Source: Gammaproteobacteria bacterium
GTDB taxonomy: Bacteria; Pseudomonadota; Gammaproteobacteria; Woeseiales; Woeseiaceae
Direction of reading: 5' to 3'
Length of the DNA: 28,960 bases
Assembly: GCA_002685275.1 (NCBI GenBank)
Contig: NYWX01000055.1
Coordinates: 1 to 28,960 of the forward strand
The notes beneath the pieces were generated by a model. It did not search any database. It was not told the DNA's origin and saw nothing but the letters and a program-made list of their open reading frames with translations. Below are positions 17,248-24,210 of the stretch, piece after piece. The position numbers were made by a program, and so were the translations under genes. How positions within the stretch are numbered: position 1 is the first letter of the stretch; each line of letters opens with the position of its first letter.

Positions 17248-17922
17248 GTGACCATACACCGTTTGCAAAGAGCAACACTAGGACCTCGATACATTGCGAT
17301 TGAAGGACCAATTGGCGTTGGTAAGACGGCGCTAGCACAGAGATTGGCGGACAGTTTGTCGGGCGATTTAATGCTTGAAAACATAGAAGAAAATCCTTTT
17401 CTTGAGCGGTTTTACCGTGATGGAAAATCGGCCGCACTTCCTACTCAAATGTTTTTTTTGTTTGCTAGAGCTCGTCAAATTGAAAAAATGAGGCAAACTG
17501 ATTTATTTTCAGAGGTTAGAATATCTGATTTTCTTTTTACTCGGGATAGATTATTTGCAGAGTTAAATTTAGATGCTGAAGAATTAAATCTTTATGAGCA
17601 AATAGTTAAAAATTTAGCAATAGAAGCACCAGTTCCTGATCTTGTCATTTATTTACAGTCTTCTGTTGATGCTATTATGCAGCGCTTAGTTCGACGAGAT
17701 TTTCCAAATGATAGGTATATTGAGAGACAATACTTAGAGCGTTTAATTGATGCATACGCACAATTTTTTCATAATTATAATGATGGACCTTTGCTTATTG
17801 TTAATACTTCACAAATAAATCCTATCAATAATGATATCGATTATGAGCAATTATTTGAACAAATTGAATCCACAAAAAGTGGAAGACGTTTTTTTAATCC
17901 CACACAAGCAGCTTTTGCCTGA
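17248..17922 (+). CDS. Deoxynucleoside kinase (dCK/dGK family)
   Basis: Proteins of this family phosphorylate deoxynucleosides with ATP, the first salvage step toward dNTPs. The 224-residue protein has the P-loop GPIGVGKT at residues 20-27 and the family block DFLFTRDRLFAELNLDAEEL, where family members usually have the DRS/ERS-like acidic-arginine motif. The segment YLQSSVDAIMQRLVRRD with arginines of the lid region follows, then RQYLERLIDAYAQFF. It begins with GTG 11 bases after folK, and panB starts 14 bases after its end. As far as I recall, this kinase is found between folK and panB in several gammaproteobacteria, often as a deoxynucleoside or deoxyadenosine kinase. Which deoxynucleoside it prefers cannot be read from the sequence. 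Confidence 0.85.
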   Translation: MTIHRLQRATLGPRYIAIEGPIGVGKTALAQRLADSLSGDLMLENIEENPFLERFYRDGKSAALPTQMFFLFARARQIEKMRQTDLFSEVRISDFLFTRDRLFAELNLDAEELNLYEQIVKNLAIEAPVPDLVIYLQSSVDAIMQRLVRRDFPNDRYIERQYLERLIDAYAQFFHNYNDGPLLIVNTSQINPINNDIDYEQLFEQIESTKSGRRFFNPTQAAFA

Positions 17923-17936
17923 TATCCTTCGAGACT

Positions 17937-18767
17937 ATGTATACTCAACTTGAACAACGTGGAATGACTCAGCCACCCATTAATGTATCCACCTTGCAAA
18001 AAATGAAGCAAGAGGGCAAACCAATTGCTTGTATAACAGCGTATGACGCCAGCTATGCTGCCCTTGTTGATGAGGCATGTGCTGATTTAGTTCTAGTAGG
18101 TGATTCACTTGGTATGGTTATACAAGGCCATGATACGACAATCCCGGTAACAGTTGATCATATTATCTACCATTCTAAAGCAGTATCCCGTGGTTTAAGT
18201 CGGGCTTTTCTAGTTGCTGATATGCCTTTTATGAGTTATACAAAATTGGGTATAGCTCTTGAAAATGCAGTTCGCCTTATGCAGGAAGGGGGCGCAATGA
18301 TGGTTAAACTTGAGGGAGGTGATGATCAAGTTGATATTGTTGAGCATCTCGCTAGACATGATATACCTGTTTGTGCTCACTTAGGACTAAAGCCACAATC
18401 AGTTCATAAGGTTGGTGGTTTTAAGGTTCAAGGAAGAGAGCCGGATAAAGCTAAAGACATGCTGATTTCAGCTCAGCGTCTACAGGATGCAGGAGCAGAT
18501 GTTGTGCTTCTTGAGTGTGTTCCTAATGAAGTTGGCAAAATTATTGCTCAAACATTGGAGGTTCCTGTAATTGGCATCGGCGCTGGACCAAACGTTGATG
18601 GTCAAATTTTAGTACTTTATGACTTACTTGGGATAACAAGAGGAAGAACACCAAAATTTGTTAAAAATTTTCAAGCTAATTTTAATTCTCCGCTTAAGGC
18701 AGTAGAGGCTTATGTGAATGCGGTTAAAGATAGAAGCTATCCTGGACCCGAACACTGCTTTTCATGA
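17937..18767 (+). CDS. panB: 3-methyl-2-oxobutanoate hydroxymethyltransferase
   Basis: PanB converts 3-methyl-2-oxobutanoate and methylene-tetrahydrofolate to ketopantoate, the first committed step to pantothenate. The 276-residue protein shows the family segments ITAYDASYA, VGDSLGMVIQGHDTTIPVT and VADMPFMSY, then AHLGLKPQSV and ECVPNEVGKII, and the conserved IGIGAGPNVDGQILVLYDLLG near the end, split at no point by a stop. The start at 17937 gives a nine-residue leader ahead of the ATG at 17964, which would also be acceptable; neither has a clear ribosome-binding site. It overlaps panC by four bases (ATGA). Its methylene-tetrahydrofolate substrate gives a biochemical link to the neighbouring folK. 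panD is not nearby. Confidence 0.96.
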   Translation: MYTQLEQRGMTQPPINVSTLQKMKQEGKPIACITAYDASYAALVDEACADLVLVGDSLGMVIQGHDTTIPVTVDHIIYHSKAVSRGLSRAFLVADMPFMSYTKLGIALENAVRLMQEGGAMMVKLEGGDDQVDIVEHLARHDIPVCAHLGLKPQSVHKVGGFKVQGREPDKAKDMLISAQRLQDAGADVVLLECVPNEVGKIIAQTLEVPVIGIGAGPNVDGQILVLYDLLGITRGRTPKFVKNFQANFNSPLKAVEAYVNAVKDRSYPGPEHCFS

Positions 18768-19612
18768 AAGTAGTTAAAAACAGACTGGAGCTAGAAGAAA
18801 AGCTTAATGAGTGGCGTCAAAATAACGAATATATTGCATTAGTTGCGACAATGGGTAATTTACATAAGGGGCATAGCTCACTTGTAGAGATTGCCAATAA
18901 ATATGCAAGTAAGGTCATAGTCAGTATTTTTGTTAATCCAATGCAATTTGGAAAAAATGAGGATTTTGATAAGTATCCTCGTAACCTTGATGACGATATA
19001 GAACACCTAAATAAAACCTCTACTGATTTAATATTTGCACCAAGTAAAGAGACAATTTACCCGCATGGTCTAGAAGAAGCCACTTCAATTTCAGTGCCAA
19101 TTATATCAAAGCAATTTTGTGGCAAAAGTCGCCCCGGCCATTTTGATGGCGTAACATCTGTAGTGGCGCGATTATTTATCATGGTACAACCAAATATATC
19201 AGTATTTGGCGAGAAAGATTTTCAGCAGCAACTTATTATACGGCACATGTCTTCAGATCTAAATTTACCTGTAAAGATAATCACTGGTAAAACAATTCGC
19301 GAACATGATGGCCTTGCTATGAGCTCAAGAAACCAATACTTAAATGATTATGAACGTCAAAATGCCTCGTTTTTGTATCAATCTTTGATGCAAGCGGGAG
19401 AAAAATTGAAGAAGGGAGATAAAGATTTTAAGGCTCTAGAAAAAGATTCAATAAAATCACTTAAGAGCGCAGGCTTCTCTGTTGAATATTTTTCAATAAG
19501 ACATTTACATGATTTAGGGGTACCAAGCAGTAATTGCAAGGAATTCGTAATACTCACGGCAGCTAAATTAGGTTTAACACGTTTAATAGATAATGCTATT
19601 GTTCAAATTTAA
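18764..19612 (+). CDS. panC: Pantoate--beta-alanine ligase (pantothenate synthetase)
   Basis: PanC joins pantoate and beta-alanine with ATP to make pantothenate, the coenzyme A precursor. The 282-residue protein matches the usual length (E. coli 283). The nucleotidyl-transferase HxGH motif is present as HKGH at residues 34-37 within MGNLHKGHSSL. IFVNPMQFGKNEDFDKYPR, GEKDFQQQLIIRHM and the ATP-binding loop DGLAMSSRNQYL are also visible. The start overlaps panB by four bases, so the pair is translationally coupled, which suits consecutive branches of one pathway. It converges on queG with 22 bases between them; no stable terminator hairpin is seen there, only an AT palindrome. Confidence 0.96.
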   Translation: MKVVKNRLELEEKLNEWRQNNEYIALVATMGNLHKGHSSLVEIANKYASKVIVSIFVNPMQFGKNEDFDKYPRNLDDDIEHLNKTSTDLIFAPSKETIYPHGLEEATSISVPIISKQFCGKSRPGHFDGVTSVVARLFIMVQPNISVFGEKDFQQQLIIRHMSSDLNLPVKIITGKTIREHDGLAMSSRNQYLNDYERQNASFLYQSLMQAGEKLKKGDKDFKALEKDSIKSLKSAGFSVEYFSIRHLHDLGVPSSNCKEFVILTAAKLGLTRLIDNAIVQI

Positions 19613-19634
19613 ATTTAAATAAATGCTTTACACT

Positions 19635-20714
19635 TTAACATTTGTTGTGCTGCTCCAGCGCCCATTTTACATGTTCTGAAATTAAAGTAGACTTATCATC
19701 TTTTCTAAAATTGAGTGCATCTAGAATTTCAGTCGTAGTATCTGCATTACCCAGAGCTACCGCAATATTTCTTAGCCACCTTTCAAACCCAATTCTTCTG
19801 ATTGCACTACCCTCTGTTTTGTAAAGCCAGGTTGCTTTATCCCAGTAAAAAAGCTCTGTTAATTGAGCATCATCTAGCTTATGGCGTGGAGCAAAATCAT
19901 TTTCTCCAGTTGGTTTTGCAAATTTATTCCAGGGACAAAATAATTGACAATCATCACAACCATATATTCTGTTTCCTATGTCCTTACGAAATTCGGTTGG
20001 TATAGACCCCTTATTTTCAATCGTTAAGTAAGAAATACAACGCCTTGCATCTAAAGAGTATGGCCCTACGATTGCATTTGTTGGGCAAACATCCATACAT
20101 ACACTACAAGTTCCACAATGAGAAGTTTCGCTGAGATCTGTTGGTAGCGGTAAATCAGTATATAATTCCCCTAGGAAAAACCAAGAGCCTCTATTTTTAT
20201 CAATGAGGTTTGTATGCTTTCCAATCCAACCTAAACCTGATTTTTCAGCGAGTGCTTTTTCCAAAACAGGCGCACTATCTACGAATATGCGATATCCAAA
20301 TTCTCCAATATTTTTTTCAATGATTTTTGCAAGCAATTTTAGTTTTTTTCTTAAAACTTTATGATAATCACGACCGAGGGCATATCGAGAAATATAAGCA
20401 TTTTTATTATTGTTTAAATGGTTAATTGCTAATTCTTGTTCTTGAGGTAAATAATCCATACGGACAGTAATTATCCTTACTGTACCTGGCACAAGCTCTT
20501 GAGGTCTACATCGTTTAGTGCCATGCTTTTCCATGTATTTCATTGAGCCATGAAATTTTAATTTCAGCCATTTGGTAAGTTTTTCTTCTGCCTCAGATAG
20601 ATTAATATCTGATACACCAGTTTTTTGAAAACCAATTTCATGACTCCAAGAAACGATATCTTTCTTTAGTGATGAAAAATCAATGGTTTTAGATCCTTTG
20701 TCTATCACAAGCAT
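19635..20714 (-). CDS. queG: Epoxyqueuosine reductase
   Basis: QueG reduces epoxyqueuosine to queuosine in the tRNA anticodon, the last step of queuosine synthesis, using cobalamin and two [4Fe-4S] clusters. The 359-residue protein carries cysteines at residues 200, 203, 206 and 210 (CGTCSVCMDVCP) and at 226, 253, 256 and 260 (ending CDDCQLFCPWN), the ligands for two clusters. The presumed catalytic aspartate is at 146 in FVDSAPVLEKA. RYALGRDYHKVLRKKL, typical of QueG, is also present. The gene is divergent from tsaE. In E. coli and relatives an nnr (yjeF) gene normally lies between queG and tsaE; it is missing here. A palindrome covers the start codon (see separate entry). Confidence 0.96.
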   Translation of the reverse strand: MLVIDKGSKTIDFSSLKKDIVSWSHEIGFQKTGVSDINLSEAEEKLTKWLKLKFHGSMKYMEKHGTKRCRPQELVPGTVRIITVRMDYLPQEQELAINHLNNNKNAYISRYALGRDYHKVLRKKLKLLAKIIEKNIGEFGYRIFVDSAPVLEKALAEKSGLGWIGKHTNLIDKNRGSWFFLGELYTDLPLPTDLSETSHCGTCSVCMDVCPTNAIVGPYSLDARRCISYLTIENKGSIPTEFRKDIGNRIYGCDDCQLFCPWNKFAKPTGENDFAPRHKLDDAQLTELFYWDKATWLYKTEGSAIRRIGFERWLRNIAVALGNADTTTEILDALNFRKDDKSTLISEHVKWALEQHNKC

Positions 20715-20727
20715 TTTGGCCCAAAAT
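20713..20727. repeat. Perfect 15-base inverted repeat over the queG start
   Basis: The arms ATTTTGG (20713-20719) and CCAAAAT (20721-20727) are perfect inverted copies around a single base. On the queG strand the second arm contains most of the start codon and the first lies where a ribosome-binding site is expected. A one-base loop cannot form an RNA hairpin of full arm length, so a dimeric protein site is the likelier reading if it is functional at all. It could be chance. Confidence 0.45.
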
Positions 20728-20785
20728 ATGTAATTTAAAATACGTTTATAAATTTATTTCTGATCAATAGTTTTTTAATCTTAGT

Positions 20786-20791
20786 TATAAT
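20786..20791 (+). promoter_or_regulatory. Candidate -10 element upstream of tsaE
   Basis: TATAAT at 20786-20791 is a perfect -10 consensus, but no good -35 hexamer lies 15 to 19 bases upstream. If used, transcription would start near 20798 and leave a leader of about 145 bases before tsaE. The 229-base gap between queG and tsaE (20715-20943) is AT-rich and I see no gene in it. Confidence 0.35.
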
Positions 20792-20943
20792 CAAACATTA
20801 TATTGAACTTATTTTTTACAAGACATATTTTAGTATTAATTTTTTTATATTTTTTATTAAATCCATTTATAACTAATAAAATTCTAAGAGACATCTATTT
20901 ACTGACTGAAATAATTCAATTTGCTAAATACTGTGGATATTTT

Positions 20944-21399
20944 ATGAATAAATTTCTAAAAGATGAAAGGGCAACCATTAATCTGGCAACAAAATTTTAT
21001 AATGTATTACCCGAAAATAAGTCTGGCTGGACTATTTTGCTAAATGGCGAATTAGGCTCTGGAAAATCTACTTTTGCGCGTTCTTTTATCAAGACAGCTG
21101 GATATATTGGACCGGTTCCAAGCCCAACTTATACTTTGATAGAACCTTATGATTTGCCAGCTGTTTTTATATATCATATTGATTTATACAGAGTAATTGA
21201 TCCTGAAGAGCTAGAGTATTTGGGTTGGAATGATTTAGAGCATGGGTTACGTCTAGTTGAATGGCCCGAGCGGGTCCCAAGCCTTGCCGCAAATGCTGAT
21301 ATTAATATAGAGCTTCATTATGATGGCTTTTCTCGCAGAGTGCTAATTAGTGGACTTAGTGGTCGCGGCATATCATTGATTAAAAATATTAAATATTGA
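20944..21399 (+). CDS. tsaE: tRNA threonylcarbamoyladenosine biosynthesis ATPase TsaE
   Basis: TsaE is the ATPase that cycles the TsaB-TsaD complex forming t6A37 in tRNAs that read ANN codons. The 151-residue protein (E. coli 153) has Walker A GELGSGKS at residues 35-42, the switch VPSPTYTLI, and HIDLYRV, with LVEWPER near the end, all family hallmarks. The ATG at 20944 gives the normal N-terminus and has GTGGAT about six bases upstream. The reading frame stays open for another 47 codons upstream to a TTG at 20803, but that segment is hydrophobic, AT-rich and foreign to the family, so it is not included. amiB follows after about 100 bases with a candidate promoter of its own. Confidence 0.95.
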   Translation: MNKFLKDERATINLATKFYNVLPENKSGWTILLNGELGSGKSTFARSFIKTAGYIGPVPSPTYTLIEPYDLPAVFIYHIDLYRVIDPEELEYLGWNDLEHGLRLVEWPERVPSLAANADINIELHYDGFSRRVLISGLSGRGISLIKNIKY

Positions 21400-21429
21400 A
21401 ATAATCTAAATAATTTTCAAATTAAATAC

Positions 21430-21457
21430 TTGGTTTCTTTCGTTAAATTTGTATACT
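21430..21457 (+). promoter_or_regulatory. Candidate sigma-70 promoter for amiB
   Basis: TTGGTT at 21430-21435 and TATACT at 21452-21457 are 16 bases apart. The -10 matches five of six consensus positions and the -35 three of six. Transcription would begin near 21464, 30 to 40 bases before the amiB start. It would allow amiB and the genes after it to be expressed separately from tsaE. Confidence 0.42.
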
Positions 21458-21491
21458 TACTTAACAAAATTTTAAATTAAAATATTATGTT

Positions 21492-22814
21492 GTGATGATT
21501 TGTATGCGATTGTTGCTTTTATCACTTATTTTTTTGCTTAATTCATTAGCAAATGCTGTATCGACTGTCGAAAATATTCGTGTTTGGTCTGAAAACAATA
21601 AAACTCGTGTTGTTCTAGATCTTAGCAATTCAGTCAGTCACAGCATATTTAGTTTACAAAGACCTAACCGCCTTGTTATTGACATAAAAAATAGTCGTTT
21701 ATCCAAATCATTTAATAAATTACCTAATCAAACTGGCTTTGTGAGTTCTATTCGAAGTGCAATGCGTCCTAATGGCGAATTGCGTGTGGTTTTAGATTTG
21801 AGTGAGAAGATAATTGCAAGAAGCTTCAGGGCAGGGCCTAACTCTAAATATGGAGACAGGTTAGTAATTGACCTTGTTAGACCTGAAAACGCAACAACTA
21901 CAAAGCGTATTGATGAGAGCTATCAATCTAGAAGGAATATAATTATTGCAGTTGATGCTGGGCATGGCGGTCGTGACCCGGGAGCAGTGGGCCGCAAATC
22001 CCATGAGAAGGATATAAATCTTGCGATAAGCAAAGAACTGGCGCGTCGAATAAATGCAGAACAGGGAATGCAGGCATTGCTGATTCGAAAAAGTGATGTA
22101 TTTATCGAGCTTCGCGAACGCATTGCAAGGGCTCGCGAAAATAAAGCAGATCTTTTCATTTCGATTCATGCTGATGCATTTCATGATTCACGAGCTAATG
22201 GCGCGTCTGTGTTTGCTTTGAACTTAAAAGGTGCAAATGATGAGGCTGCAAGACAACTTCAAAGAAGGGAGACTTCACAAGTAAGTGTCGGAGGTGTCTC
22301 TTTGCATGATAAAGAAGAATTACTGGCTTCTGTGTTATTGGATTTATCGCAGAAAGAATCTTTAAGCGTAAGTTTAGATGTTGGCGCAAAAATCAGTCGT
22401 GAAATGAGTAGAATTACAAATATGCACAGTAAGGAAATTAAGCAAAAGTCATTTTTAGTCCTAAAGGCACCAGATATCCCGTCAATTTTGGTTGAAACGG
22501 GCTTTATTTCAAATAGGTCTGATGAAAAGAAGTTAAGAAATAAAAAACATCAAGAGAAATTAGCTAATGCACTATTGAAGGGTATAAAAAGTTATTTTTA
22601 CACTAACCCTCCACCGGATACTCAAATTGCTTATAACTTGCGTAATAAGTCTTCAATTCAACTTCGGCATATAATTGTAAGTGGTGATACTATCTCGCAA
22701 ATTGCAGAGCGCTATAATGTTAGCCCAACTGCTATTCGCCGATTCAATAATCTTTCAAACGATAAAATTCGTGTTGGGCAAACTCTTAATATTCCACAAG
22801 TAGCTGGTGGTTAA
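21492..22814 (+). CDS. amiB: N-acetylmuramoyl-L-alanine amidase with AMIN and LysM domains (AmiB type)
   Basis: AmiB cleaves the bond between muramic acid and the stem peptide in septal peptidoglycan so that daughter cells separate. The 440-residue protein has a signal peptide ending NSLANA, an AMIN localisation domain (about residues 26-130), an Amidase_3 catalytic domain (about 150-370) and a C-terminal LysM domain (about 393-436, IIVSGDTISQIAERYNV). Zinc ligands are His158, Glu172 and His226, and catalytic Glu335 lies in LVETGFIS. Residues 245-310 form the insertion that in E. coli holds the autoinhibitory helix released by EnvC. GTG 21492, ATG 21495 and ATG 21504 are all possible starts; 21504 gives the neatest signal peptide. 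mutL, usually next, is absent. Confidence 0.95.
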   Translation: MMICMRLLLLSLIFLLNSLANAVSTVENIRVWSENNKTRVVLDLSNSVSHSIFSLQRPNRLVIDIKNSRLSKSFNKLPNQTGFVSSIRSAMRPNGELRVVLDLSEKIIARSFRAGPNSKYGDRLVIDLVRPENATTTKRIDESYQSRRNIIIAVDAGHGGRDPGAVGRKSHEKDINLAISKELARRINAEQGMQALLIRKSDVFIELRERIARARENKADLFISIHADAFHDSRANGASVFALNLKGANDEAARQLQRRETSQVSVGGVSLHDKEELLASVLLDLSQKESLSVSLDVGAKISREMSRITNMHSKEIKQKSFLVLKAPDIPSILVETGFISNRSDEKKLRNKKHQEKLANALLKGIKSYFYTNPPPDTQIAYNLRNKSSIQLRHIIVSGDTISQIAERYNVSPTAIRRFNNLSNDKIRVGQTLNIPQVAGG

Positions 22815-22878
22815 CTTTGAGGAAAATATACAATTTTGAATTAAAGGAATGCTTTTTTAAAAAACTTCTGGAAATTTG

Positions 22879-23808
22879 ATGAAGCAAAATGTGATTCTTT
22901 TAATGGGACCTACAGCATCAGGAAAGACTGATTTAGCAATTAGTCTTTTTAAAAAAATTCCATCTGACATTATTAGTGTTGATTCTGCAATGGTCTATCG
23001 TGGAATGAATATTGGCACGGCAAAGCCCGATGTATCATGTTTGAATGAAGTTCCTCACCAGTTAATTGATATTCGTGATCCTGAGAATAGTTATTCAGCT
23101 GGTGAGTTTGTACGCGATGCGTTTGCTGCAATTACAGCCAGCACCGCAAAAGGTAACATTCCAATTTTTGTTGGCGGGACTATGATGTATTTTCGTGCAT
23201 TAACTAAGGGTATCGCTAAGCTTCCTTTAAAAAACGATGAAACTAGAAAAATTATCGATATTGATGCTGGAGTTAGAGGATGGCCATCATTGCATGATGA
23301 CCTAAAATTATGTGATCCAGAAGCAGCAGCAAGAATTAATCCAAATGACAGTCAGCGAATTCAAAGAGCATTAGAGGTATTTTACATTAGTGGTAAATCA
23401 ATCACAGACTGGCATAAGGAAATTGATTGTGACACTAACAATATTAATTTTATTAAAATTGCACTAGTTATTGAACCACGTGCTTTGCTTCATCAATTGA
23501 TAGAAGTTCGCCTTGATCAAATGATAAGTAAAGGTTTGGAAGAAGAGCTTAAAATACTTAGAAATCGACCTTTATTAAAGAAGACTAGTTCATCGATGCG
23601 TGCTGTAGGTTACCGTCAGTTCTGGACTTATCTTGATGGTGACTGTTCTTGGCAAGAAGCTAGAGATCGCAGTCTTTTTGCAACCCGACAACTTGCAAAG
23701 CGACAATTAACCTGGCTACGCTCTGAGAGTGATGTGTTTTTTATTAATCCACTTGAAGCCAGCATTATTGACACTATATCCACTCATATTACAAATAATT
23801 TAGAATAA
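22879..23808 (+). CDS. miaA: tRNA dimethylallyltransferase
   Basis: MiaA transfers a dimethylallyl group to A37 of tRNAs that read codons starting with U, the first step toward ms2i6A. The 309-residue protein (E. coli 316) has the P-loop GPTASGKT at residues 10-17, DSAMVYRGMNIGTAKP, and VPHQLIDIRDP. FVGGTMMYFRAL and the end segment FATRQLAKRQLTWLR are also present, all diagnostic. The ATG at 22879 has TGGA six bases upstream; an in-frame TTG lies one codon before it. The gene follows amiB by 64 bases where mutL would be expected, and precedes hfq as in E. coli. Confidence 0.97.
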   Translation: MKQNVILLMGPTASGKTDLAISLFKKIPSDIISVDSAMVYRGMNIGTAKPDVSCLNEVPHQLIDIRDPENSYSAGEFVRDAFAAITASTAKGNIPIFVGGTMMYFRALTKGIAKLPLKNDETRKIIDIDAGVRGWPSLHDDLKLCDPEAAARINPNDSQRIQRALEVFYISGKSITDWHKEIDCDTNNINFIKIALVIEPRALLHQLIEVRLDQMISKGLEEELKILRNRPLLKKTSSSMRAVGYRQFWTYLDGDCSWQEARDRSLFATRQLAKRQLTWLRSESDVFFINPLEASIIDTISTHITNNLE

Positions 23809-23929
23809 ATTTTTTAATCCTAGCTGCAGAACTTTAAATTATTTTTTCTCTAGCTAATCCTAGTTATAACTATTTATGCACCATAAAGGGTGAATATCTA
23901 TAAAATAATACTAATAAGGATGTTTGATT

Positions 23930-24178
23930 ATGGCTAAAAGCCAAATGCTTCAAGACCCATTTTTAAATATATTACGAAAGGAGAAAATCCCGGTATCTTT
24001 ATATCTCGTCAATGGAATAAAACTTCAAGGAGAAATTGATTCATTTGACCAATTTGTAATTTTACTAAAGAGCAGTGTCAATCAAATGGTATACAAGCAT
24101 GCAATCTCTACTGTTGTACCCTCGCGTAGTGTCCGACTTTCAATCTTAAATGATGAATCTGCAGACACCGAAAGTTAA
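23930..24178 (+). CDS. hfq: RNA chaperone Hfq
   Basis: Hfq forms a hexameric ring that pairs small RNAs with mRNAs. The 82-residue protein has both Sm motifs: [21 protein letters not shown] in the first half and [12 protein letters not shown] at residues 55-66. Proximal-face uridine-binding residues (Gln8, Gln41, Phe42, Lys56, His57) and distal-face Tyr25 and Ile30 are present. The rim reads RKEK at 16-19 where E. coli has RRER, and the C-terminal tail is short. The ATG at 23930 is favoured because AAGGA (23916-23920) lies nine bases upstream, too close to the in-frame TTG at 23924. The upstream gap (23809-23929) probably holds a promoter (a TATAAA is at 23899-23904), but no paired -35 stands out. 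Confidence 0.97.
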   Translation: MAKSQMLQDPFLNILRKEKIPVSLYLVNGIKLQGEIDSFDQFVILLKSSVNQMVYKHAISTVVPSRSVRLSILNDESADTES

Positions 24179-24210
24179 TCTTATGTTGAATTTGTATGAG
24201 GGGATTATAA

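Noticed and set aside
20803..20943. In-frame upstream extension of tsaE from a TTG at 20803, encoding a hydrophobic stretch
   Set aside because: TsaE proteins are about 150 residues and start near MNKFLKD. The extension is AT-rich, has no ribosome-binding site and would add a membrane segment to a cytoplasmic enzyme.
22853..22864. TTTTTTAAAAAA palindrome between amiB and miaA
   Set aside because: It has only A-T pairs and no loop, so it is not a credible terminator.
23815..23863. Two copies of TAATCCTAG upstream of hfq, 40 bases apart
   Set aside because: The repeats are nine bases long with no further copies seen nearby and no palindromic structure; probably chance.
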